NCBI GenBank assembly: GCA_045588675.1
Contig: JAZNER010000064.1
Coordinates: forward strand, 1 to 32,513
DNA length: 32,513 nucleotides
Source of the DNA: SVTX01 sp045588675
Lineage (GTDB): Bacteria; Bacillota; Clostridia; Oscillospirales; CAG-272
Reading direction: 5' to 3'
Numbering within the stretch: position 1 is the first letter of the stretch; the number at the start of each line of letters is the position of its first letter. Of the stretch, positions 23,388-31,100 are shown in pieces. The notes under the pieces are model-generated. The model saw nothing but the letters and a program-made list of their open reading frames with translations, made no database searches and was not told the origin of the DNA. Position numbers and translations under genes: made by a program.

Positions 23388-23471
23388 TTACCAAACGCTT
23401 TGCGTTTGGTAAAGGTTCAAGTCCCAAATCTTATTTTCATTAAACACTTTATACAAGCATCCTCTTTTTGT
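23388..23471 (+). repeat. Decayed copy of the tRNA 3' end and its terminator
   Basis: GGTTCAAGTCCC (23414-23425) repeats the T-arm of the tRNA upstream, and GCATCCTCTTTTTGT (23457-23471) repeats the 3' arm of its terminator (23341-23355) exactly. The DNA between has diverged. Ahead of it is another hairpin, TACCAAACGC/GCGTTTGGTA (23389-23398 with 23402-23411). This looks like a vestige of a tandem tRNA duplication. Confidence 0.55.
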
Positions 23472-23495
23472 ATTGGGTTAAAAGCTTGGTGAGCT

Positions 23496-24269
23496 TTATC
23501 CCTTATTTCTTTCCTTCTCTTCCCTAATAAGCTCGCGCAGGCAGTCGAGCGCGCTATCAAGTCCTCCGACCTCATCAATAATTCCATATTCAACCGCTTC
23601 TCTGCCCTCAATAATCGAACCTACGTCGGTAGCCATCATATCAGGTCGCATCATAAGCTCATAGAGCTTTTCCTCGCTCGCGCGGCTATGCTTGGCTATG
23701 AAATTAACAATTCTCTTCTGCATCTCAGAAAAATATCTGAAGGTCTGCGGAACGCCCACCACAAGCCCGTTAATTCGCACCGGATGTATCGTCATAGTTG
23801 CACTTGGCACAATGAAGGAGCGCTTGCCTGAAACGGCAAGAGGCACACCTATTGAGTGTCCTCCGCCAAGCACCACCGACACGCTTGGCTTTTTCATTGA
23901 GGCAATCACCTCAGCAATTGCTAACCCCGCCTCAACATCACCGCCCATGGTGTTTAAAAGAATAAGCAAGCCGTCAATTTCATCGTCCTGCTCGATTGAA
24001 ACGAGCATAGGCAGTATATGCTCGTACTTGGTCGCCTTTTGCCCCTCAGGAAGCATATAATGCCCCTCGATTTGACCTATGATCGACAAGCAGTGGATCG
24101 TTTCGCCATCCCTTTTCGCAACTACCGCGCCGCTATCCTCTATGTTGTCAAATTCGAGGTTTTTGCGGTCGTTTATATCATATCCGTTCTCTTTTTTTCT
24201 GTCATTATCCTTATCTGATTTCTTTTTTGGAGATTTGTTATTTTCGTCGATGTTTATGTCGTTTTTCAT
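23496..24269 (-). CDS. tepA: TepA, ClpP-like translocation-enhancing serine protease
   Basis: Cytosolic ClpP/crotonase-fold protease, 257 residues. In B. subtilis TepA (YmfB) aids protein export and spore-related peptide turnover. Ser139 lies in GGGHSIGVPLAVSG and His162 in TMTIHPVR; D215 is a candidate third residue. NTMGGDVEAGLAIAEVI (106-122) and SFIVPSATMTIHP match the family closely. The first 45 residues are a highly charged Lys/Asp/Asn tail, probably disordered. GAGGGG precedes the ATG. It stands alone here. Confidence 0.93.
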   Translation of the reverse strand: MKNDINIDENNKSPKKKSDKDNDRKKENGYDINDRKNLEFDNIEDSGAVVAKRDGETIHCLSIIGQIEGHYMLPEGQKATKYEHILPMLVSIEQDDEIDGLLILLNTMGGDVEAGLAIAEVIASMKKPSVSVVLGGGHSIGVPLAVSGKRSFIVPSATMTIHPVRINGLVVGVPQTFRYFSEMQKRIVNFIAKHSRASEEKLYELMMRPDMMATDVGSIIEGREAVEYGIIDEVGGLDSALDCLRELIREEKERNKG

Positions 24270-24362
24270 TAAAATACCCCTCTTTTTTCAACATTTTGGA
24301 TTTCTTTATTAGTATTGACAAAAAAATTTGTAATAATCCTTTTATTTTATTGAAAATTTGTA

Positions 24363-24391
24363 TTTACAAACAGCGAGATTTGTGATAAAAT
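24363..24391 (+). promoter_or_regulatory. Promoter of the pduL operon
   Basis: TTTACA (24363-24368), 17 bases, TAAAAT (24386-24391), with extended TGTG. The spacer ACAAACAG-N5-TTTGT resembles that of the rplJ promoter (13 of 18 positions identical). The start site is about 60 bases before pduL. Confidence 0.8.
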
Positions 24392-24460
24392 ATAAGAGAA
24401 TGGAGATTTATGTCTTCCACACGATTCTGTAAAACAATTTTATGAAATGAGGTCAATATT

Positions 24461-25033
24461 ATGAAGAAGGTACTTGTTGAAACTTCCGCAAGACACATCC
24501 ATCTTACAGACGAAGCAGTTGAGGCTCTCTACGGCAAAGGCGCCGTGCTTGAACCCAAGAAAATGCTTTCTCAGCCGGACCAGTTTGCTGCCGCAAACGA
24601 CAAAATCAAGCTTGTTGGTCCTAAGGGCGAGCTTATGCTCTCAGTTCTCGGTCCCACAAGAAAGGCCAATCAGGTTGAGCTTTCCTTCACAGATGCGCGC
24701 ACACTCGGAGTAAAAGCTCCTGTTCGCGAGTCGGGTGATGTTGCAGGTACACCCGGAATTAAAATGGTAGGCCCCGCTGGCGAGTTTGAAATCAGCGAGG
24801 GTGTTGTAATTGCAAAAAGACATATTCACTTTGACCCTGAAACCGCCGCAGAGATGGGTATCTCCGACAAGCAGATCGTTAAGGTAAAGATCGACAGCGA
24901 CAGAACTACTATTTTTGATGATGTTGTTTGCCGTGTAAATCCTACATACGCTTTTGCTATGCATATTGACACTGATGAATGCAACGCCGCTTGCGCATTC
25001 GGTGAAATTTACGGCGAAATTATTAAAGATTAA
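24461..25033 (+). CDS. pduL: Phosphate acyltransferase PduL (phosphotransacetylase/propanoyltransferase)
   Basis: Swaps CoA and phosphate on acetyl or propionyl groups (acyl-CoA + Pi = acyl phosphate + CoA), feeding acetate kinase. 190 residues. The two half-domains each carry the family zinc motif: RHIHL (H12, H14) and KRHIHFDP (H121, H123), with AMHIDTDECNA (H168) near the end. There is no N-terminal encapsulation peptide and no microcompartment genes nearby, so this is the soluble housekeeping type that may replace Pta. It is the first gene of a three-gene operon. Confidence 0.93.
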   Translation: MKKVLVETSARHIHLTDEAVEALYGKGAVLEPKKMLSQPDQFAAANDKIKLVGPKGELMLSVLGPTRKANQVELSFTDARTLGVKAPVRESGDVAGTPGIKMVGPAGEFEISEGVVIAKRHIHFDPETAAEMGISDKQIVKVKIDSDRTTIFDDVVCRVNPTYAFAMHIDTDECNAACAFGEIYGEIIKD

Positions 25034-25066
25034 AAATTATTTATATATTTTAAAGGAGAACAAAAA

Positions 25067-25783
25067 ATGAGCAATGTAAGTGAATTCCCTTACGCGCAGA
25101 GCCTTGAGGTTCAGCACATGTGCGTTGTTAAAAAGGGTTGCAATCACGGTCCTGCACCCATTCCCGAAGAGGGCAAATGGATTCAGGCAAAACAGATTTC
25201 CGATATTTCCGCATACACACACGGTGTGGGCTGGTGCGCTCCTCAGCAGGGTGCTTGTAAGCTCTCTCTCAATGTAAAGAACGGTATTATCGAGGAAGCA
25301 CTTGTAGAAACTATCGGTTGCTCCGGTATGACTCACTCTGCTGCTATGGCGGCTGAGATACTCCCCGGTAAGACTCTTCTCGAAGCACTTAACACAGACC
25401 TTGTTTGTGACGCTATTAACACAGCTATGCGCGAGCTCTTCCTTCAGATAGTTTACGGCCGTAGCCAGTCTGCCTTCTCCGAGGGCGGTCTTGTAATCGG
25501 CGCAGGCATGGAAGACCTTGGCAAAGGCGAGCGTAGCATGGTAGGTACTATGTACGGTACAAAGGAAAAGGGCGTTAGATACCTTGAAATGACAGAGGGT
25601 TATTGCACAAGAATGGCTCTTGACGAAAACAACGAAGTAATTGGCTATGAGTTCGTTTCTCTCGGCAAAATGACCGACTTTATCAAGAAGGGCATGGAGC
25701 CTAACGAAGCTTACGAAAAAGCTAAGGGTACATACGGTAGATTCAATGATGCTGCAAAGTACATTGACCCCCGTAAAGACTAA
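25067..25783 (+). CDS. NifU/IscU-like iron-sulfur scaffold domain protein
   Basis: 238 residues. The middle (about 60-125) resembles the IscU/NifU N-terminal fold: GACKLSLNVKNGIIEEA and ETIGCSGMTHSAAMAAEILPGKTLLEAL match the CGD..I and GCGSAIASSS..GKTLEEA blocks. C64 and C85 correspond to two of the three cluster ligands. The third Cys is not at its usual place (C114 is nearby), and the Asp after the first Cys is missing. About 50 extra residues at the front (C19, C25, C57) and 110 at the end are outside the classical fold. No iscS is nearby, so a role in general cluster assembly is unproven. Confidence 0.75.
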   Translation: MSNVSEFPYAQSLEVQHMCVVKKGCNHGPAPIPEEGKWIQAKQISDISAYTHGVGWCAPQQGACKLSLNVKNGIIEEALVETIGCSGMTHSAAMAAEILPGKTLLEALNTDLVCDAINTAMRELFLQIVYGRSQSAFSEGGLVIGAGMEDLGKGERSMVGTMYGTKEKGVRYLEMTEGYCTRMALDENNEVIGYEFVSLGKMTDFIKKGMEPNEAYEKAKGTYGRFNDAAKYIDPRKD

Positions 25784-25802
25784 TTTAAGGAGGTAATGTA
25801 TA

Positions 25803-26801
25803 ATGGCTAAATTTGAAGGTTATGAAAGACGTGAGGCGAAAATTCTCGCTGCTTTAAAGGAATTTGGAATTAACTCTATCGACGAGTGCAAGGAAATCTG
25901 TGACGCTTACGGCATCGACCCTTACAAAATCGTTGAAGAAACACAGCCCATCTGCTTTGAAAATGCAAAGTGGGCTTATACAGTAGGCGCTGCAATCGCA
26001 ATCAAGAAGGGTTGCACAAAAGCTGCTGACGCCGCTGCCGCAATCGGCATCGGTCTTCAGGCGTTCTGTATCCCCGGTTCAGTTGCAGAAAACCGTAAGG
26101 TTGGTCTTGGTCACGGTAATCTCGGCAAAATGCTCCTTTCCGAAGAAACAGAGTGCTTCTGCTTCCTCGCAGGACACGAATCTTTTGCCGCTGCTGAGGG
26201 TGCAATTAAAATCGCACTCAACGCTAACAAGGTTAGAACAAACCCCTTACGCGTAATTTTGAACGGTCTTGGCAAGGATGCCGCTTATATCATTTCCAGA
26301 ATTAACGGCTTTACATATGTTAAGACACAGTTTGATCCCTACACTGAAACAGTTGAAGTTCTTGAAGAAAAGCCCTTCTCAACAGGTGCAAGAGCTAATG
26401 TTCGTTGCTACGGCTCTGATAATGTTCCCGAGGGCGTTGCAATTATGCAGCTTGAGAATGTAGGCGTTTCTATTACAGGTAACTCCACTAACCCCACACG
26501 CTTCCAGCACCCTGTTGCAGGTACATATAAAAAATGGTGCAACGAGAACGGCAGAAGCTATTTCTCAGTAGCATCCGGCGGTGGTACAGGACGTACACTT
26601 CACCCCGATAATATGGCAGCAGGCCCCGCTTCCTATGGTATGACTGATACAATGGGTAGAATGCACTCTGACGCTCAGTTTGCAGGCTCATCCTCTGTTC
26701 CTGCTCACGTTGAAATGATGGGTCTTATCGGCGCTGGTAACAACCCCATGGTTGGTATGACTGTTGCTGTAGCTGTTGCAATTGAAGAAGCAAGCAAATA
26801 A
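25803..26801 (+). CDS. GGGtGRT-family protein
   Basis: 332 residues, recognised by the name motif GGGTGRT at 259-265, followed by LHPDNMAAGPASYGMTDTMGRMHSD. The family is conserved in Clostridia, but I know no defined function. Nine or so cysteines are spread through it (C29, C33, C51, C71, C89, C118, C120, C202, C246). A Gly/Ala-rich region (VGAAIAIKKG, AAAAIGIGL) and the C-terminal LIGAGNNPMVGMTVAVAVA suggest a soluble, compact enzyme-like protein. It follows the NifU-like gene by 19 bases, with a strong SD (AAGGAGG), so it may receive or use its cluster. Confidence 0.85.
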   Translation: MAKFEGYERREAKILAALKEFGINSIDECKEICDAYGIDPYKIVEETQPICFENAKWAYTVGAAIAIKKGCTKAADAAAAIGIGLQAFCIPGSVAENRKVGLGHGNLGKMLLSEETECFCFLAGHESFAAAEGAIKIALNANKVRTNPLRVILNGLGKDAAYIISRINGFTYVKTQFDPYTETVEVLEEKPFSTGARANVRCYGSDNVPEGVAIMQLENVGVSITGNSTNPTRFQHPVAGTYKKWCNENGRSYFSVASGGGTGRTLHPDNMAAGPASYGMTDTMGRMHSDAQFAGSSSVPAHVEMMGLIGAGNNPMVGMTVAVAVAIEEASK

Positions 26802-26814
26802 GTAATATTTCAGT

Positions 26815-26851
26815 TCTAAAATCAATTTCAGATTAATCTGATATTTTTAGA
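26815..26851. other. Palindrome after the GGGtGRT gene
   Basis: TCTAAAA (26815-26821) and TTTTAGA (26845-26851) flank the perfect 14-bp palindrome TCAGATTAATCTGA (26828-26841). It may protect the 3' end of the transcript, as it lies just before the strong terminator. Confidence 0.4.
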
Positions 26852-26869
26852 AGCATTTAAAATAAAATT

Positions 26870-26930
26870 AGAGTCATAAAGCTCGGCAATCGGCAATTGT
26901 ACCGCTGCTAAGCTTTATGACTCTTTTTTT
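26870..26930 (+). terminator. Terminator of the pduL operon
   Basis: A perfect 14-bp stem (AGAGTCATAAAGCT at 26870-26883 with 26911-26924) is followed by eight T. The 27-base loop has a short CGG/CCG pairing. It lies about 70 bases after the GGGtGRT stop. Confidence 0.9.
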
Positions 26931-27023
26931 GATTTCATCATAGAATTTAAGACGACCATTGATACACCATTTTGAAGAAATCCAGCGTGATGTGTCTGAT
27001 TTTTTATATAAAACAAAAAACAA

Positions 27024-27055
27024 CACAGCTCGAATTCCGTAGAAAACGAGCTGTG
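27024..27055 (-). terminator. Terminator of the cohesin/dockerin operon
   Basis: On minus, a 9-bp stem (CACAGCTCG with CGAGCTGTG; 27055-27047 with 27032-27024) is followed by TTGTTTTTTGTTTT, about 30 bases after the stop codon of the cohesin gene. Confidence 0.8.
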
Positions 27056-27086
27056 GGTGGAGTTTATCTAAAAATTTCTTTTTAGC

Positions 27087-28184
27087 TTATTTTTTCTTCT
27101 TAACTACGAAGAATACAACGGCTGCTGCACCTGCAACTACTACTACAGCAATTACAATCCAGAGCCAGAGGAGTGAGCCGGAAATGGGCTCGCCGGGAAC
27201 AACGATCTCACCACAAACAGAACACTTCTGTCCGTCTGTCATACCGTCTTCTGAGTATGTTTCGAGAACGTGGTCGCCCTTGGTTGTTTCTGTTACTGCA
27301 ACGAGAATCTCGCCACAAACAGAACACTTCTTACCTTCGGAAGTACCGTTAGCAAGACATGTGCCGGGAACTGCAGCAATAACCTCTTCGGTATGACCGA
27401 GAGCAGCTACATTATCGGACTTCTGCTCGTCACCACAAACAGAACACTTATTGAGAGTGTAACCCTCAGCTGTGCAAGTGGGAGCAACTACAGTTTCAAC
27501 ATATGTGTGACCTGTAGCAGGAATTACTGTTGTAACTTCTTGGTTACAAACTGAACATGTTGCCTTTGACTCGCCATCAGTTGTACAAGTAGCGGCAGTA
27601 ACTACTGTTGCTTCGCCAAGAACATGCTTGGAAACAACAAATTCAGAAACTACTGCATTAGAAACAGTATCAAGCTTTGCATTAAAGGTTTCAACACTAT
27701 CCAACTTAACAGATGCAACACAAACTGTTTTGCCGAAATTTTCATTAACCTTGAAGGACAACTTAGCAACTACACCAGTAGCACTGATGTCAGTTTTATT
27801 AACTGTATCACTCATCATAATGATTCGTGAATTTGCTCCGTTATCAACAAGAATAATACCGCTTTTGTTAAGCACTGTATTTTCAAACGAGTAAATATCA
27901 CTTTCAACAACTACTGCGCCGTTAGCATCTACAATGGGGGTAATAGCATTAGAATCATATGCCAACTCCATCTGAAGAAGCGCTACGCCGGGGTTGTTCT
28001 TGATTACTATACTAAATTCTACTGTGTCACCTGCTTTAATATCGTCAACATTTGTTTCAAGAGCAACATCAAAGCTTGCGGGTGCACTGGTTGTTAGCAT
28101 ATCATCAGCAGATATGCTAACAACAGCAGCAGAAATAATCATCATAGCAATTAAAAGTGATACTAAAAATCTTTTTAATTGCAT
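27087..28184 (-). CDS. Membrane-anchored cohesin-domain protein with Cys-x2-Cys repeats
   Basis: Exported protein, 365 residues, starting at the ATG at 28184 (MQLKRFLVSLL), which has GAGGTG just upstream. The signal peptide covers about 1-26. A cohesin-type domain follows (about 36-180; AGDTVEFSIVIKNNPGVALL, MELAYDSNAI, VVAKLSFKVN), which in the family binds dockerins. Then come three repeats of the form TC-x9/10-C-x2-C with a following Gly-His or Asp-His (C200/C210/C213, C237/C247/C250, C276/C287/C290), and a fourth CSVC at 321-324. A membrane segment (about 337-361) and KKKK end the protein. It lacks LPxTG, so it is held by the membrane helix. It is 11 bp downstream of the dockerin gene. 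Confidence 0.85.
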   Translation of the reverse strand: MQLKRFLVSLLIAMMIISAAVVSISADDMLTTSAPASFDVALETNVDDIKAGDTVEFSIVIKNNPGVALLQMELAYDSNAITPIVDANGAVVVESDIYSFENTVLNKSGIILVDNGANSRIIMMSDTVNKTDISATGVVAKLSFKVNENFGKTVCVASVKLDSVETFNAKLDTVSNAVVSEFVVSKHVLGEATVVTAATCTTDGESKATCSVCNQEVTTVIPATGHTYVETVVAPTCTAEGYTLNKCSVCGDEQKSDNVAALGHTEEVIAAVPGTCLANGTSEGKKCSVCGEILVAVTETTKGDHVLETYSEDGMTDGQKCSVCGEIVVPGEPISGSLLWLWIVIAVVVVAGAAAVVFFVVKKKK

Positions 28185-28195
28185 ATTACACCTCA

Positions 28196-31100
28196 TTATC
28201 TAATGATACCGGAAAGGCTAACAGCCTCAGCATCAATAATATCTTCCAAAGAACCTGCAAAGGTGTTAGTTCTTGACAACTTCTTAACAACCGCATCAAG
28301 AAGAATAGCATAGTCAAATTCATCTTTTGCACGGTCAAAGTTAAGGTCATATCTGAGAGAGTAATCATTTACAGCAGCTTCAACATCAATTCCGAGAAGT
28401 GCACAGTAATCAAGAGCTGTTTTCAAGGATGTTGTGTACTTCGCGAATGCTACATGGTCTGCCATTGTTACCTTACCGTCTTTGTTGAAGTCAATATTTG
28501 CATTGTATGTGTTTTCATACATAGCTGTAAGGATAGCAATTGAGTCGCCTGTATCAAGCTTCATTGAGCCGTCTGCATCGCCTGCATATGTGATAACAAA
28601 CTTGTCAGCCTTATCATCAGGAGTCAAAGAATCAATAGTTACAAGCTCACCCTTAGCATTAACACGCTTAGAGAAATCAGGATTGATACCTGCCATAGGT
28701 TCACGCTCGGAAGGAATAGCACTGGGAAGAACATCGTAAGTAAGTGTTACAAGAGTAACATCCTTACCTTCAACAGCTACATTCTTCGCACCGTCAACAA
28801 CATTAGCAACATATACACGAACGGTTGTATAATACTCATTAGTATTAACTTCAACAGAAACAGCGTCAAGTGCATCAAATGCATACTTAAGCTCATAGCC
28901 TACAAGCTCAAGGCCCTGTGTCATAGGAATCGCAAACTCAATCGAATTGAATTCGTAACCTGTAGATGTGAGGTTCACATTGAGTACGAGCTGACCGTTG
29001 TGAACTGCAACATTCTGAGCAGGAACAATTTCAAGCTGGAGACCGAAAGGAATTACTACAGTAACTTCTTCGTTACACAATTTGCAGAGGAACTTGTGGT
29101 AACCATCAACGCCGTCTGCAGGATCAACTTTGATGATCTCTGTCTTAACAGCATCTATCATATCGCCAGTGGGAGTTTCAACCTTGTGATTGAACATAGG
29201 AATTGTATAGTTATCAAACACCTTACCGCAATCCAAGCAAGCATCAATGTGGTAACCGTCTGTTGTACATGTAGCATCAACATGAGTTACTTCGCCTCTG
29301 TTATGAACAGGAGCAAGAATATCTTCACCAGCTTCGATAGCTTCTGCTGCCTTCTTATCGTCAGCAATTACTTCAAATCCGCAATCAGCACACTTTACAC
29401 CGTCAAACTTAGCGATTTCTGTGCAAGCGAGAGAAATAACAACCTTTTCGCCCAACTCATAATAGTAGTGGGGGTTAACCTTTTCAGAACCTTCTTTTAT
29501 AAGTTCCGACTTACAATCGGTGTGAGAGCATGCACGATACTCGTAGTATTTAGCACCACAGTCATTTTCATCAACTTCGTGCTTCAACCACTGCTGAGTA
29601 TAGTTATGACCAAGCTCAGCTGCAGGAGTATAGCTTACGATCTCCCAAGCTTCACAACCAACAACTGTACAATATTTAACCTGGTAAACAGGCTTTGTGC
29701 AGTCATAGTCATCAGTGTCGTTAACTGTTACATATTTCCAAGTGTGATATGCAAGAATTGTATAGTCATCCTTGTTACAAATCTTACAAGCGTATGAACC
29801 TTCCTTAAGACCGTTCTTTGTGCATGTAGCAGGGAATGCTTCATCTGCAGTAACTACATAAGGAACAGGTGTGTGTGCAGGAATAACAAGCTCTGTATCG
29901 TATCCTTCATCACCTACATTGTATGTCTTTCCACCGTAGGAGAATGCGCCACAACCTTCTGTCTTACATACCTTATGAGCTCTTGTACCGGGTGTAGTGC
30001 ATGTTTCAGCAACTGCCTTAACATCCTTCCAATCGTGGCCAAGCTTTTCAATCTTTGCAACATTGTTGATAATGTTCTTTACATGGCTTTCAGGAGTACA
30101 ACCATCAAATGTACAACCGTCAACATAAACTCTTGTAACTTCCTCACATGTAGGACAGTAACTAAATTTATGGCTACCAGCCTTCTCACAAGTAGGAGCA
30201 ACAAATGCGTCTTCTTTTACCCACAAGCTTTCTTCAGCATGTCTCATAGGAGCAGCTGTTGTAGTGCCTGTAAATGTCTTGAGACATACAGGACAGTAAT
30301 CCTTAGTATATCCGTCTTCGAAGCACTTTGCGGGAACTGTAAGCTTGTTCTGAATAGCAAGCGATGTACCATTTTCTGCATTATAATTATTAACAGCCTG
30401 CTGGTGTCCAGAGAGCTTCGTGTCAACAGGAAGAACTGTGTTAGCCTTTGTTGTTACACCACACACTGTGCAAACTTTGCCATCGCCCTTGCTTCCAACT
30501 GCGAGACATGTAGCAGCCTTTGCTGTGTAGTCAACACACTTATCTGTGCAATCTTTACCATCTTCGTGGTTATGATAAACTAAACCATCTGTATGACCAA
30601 GAGCCTTGATCTTCAAGCCATCAACGATCACGCCGCATACACACTTAACATCAGCTGAACCTGTAGCTGTACAAGTGGGGTAAACAGAAACAAATGCATC
30701 GAGAGAATCCAATTCGCTCAATTTGTATTCAGCTTTAACACCGGCATGGTTGCTAGGATCTAACTTCTTAGCATTGTTAGCGTCAGTATCCTCGGGGTCA
30801 TATTCATAGTTGTACTTTGTAGCGTCTTTTGTGCCACATACTGTGCAGTAGTAGTAGTCGTATGCCCATTCGTTACATGTAGCAACCTGGTGCTTAAGAC
30901 CTGCATCAGGACCGAGAACGATGTTTGACATCTTGCACTCTGTGGGCTCTGTAACCGTCTCAACAACCTCTACAAAACCACAATCCTTACAAATCTTAAT
31001 CTTGTAAATGCCGTTTTGGCACTGTGTTGTTCCTGCAGCAGGAGCAGTTAAATATGAATCGTCATCCTCATCATAAGCATATACAGTAATTACATTATCA

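Noticed and set aside
24461..26801. Bacterial microcompartment locus, prompted by pduL
   Set aside because: There are no shell protein genes and PduL lacks the N-terminal encapsulation peptide.
26940..27000. Possible transposase fragment on minus
   Set aside because: The minus strand has a short frame ending VYQWSS, but it is too short and I cannot match it to a known transposase.
27087..27180. LPxTG sortase signal on the cohesin protein
   Set aside because: The C-terminus has a membrane helix and KKKK but no LPxTG-like motif before it, so sortase attachment is not supported.
29000..30583. Long plus-strand open frames opposite the Cys-repeat gene
   Set aside because: They are shadows of the repeat gene: Cys and Ser/Asn-rich, no SD or promoter, while the minus frame has a signal peptide, SD and clear domains.
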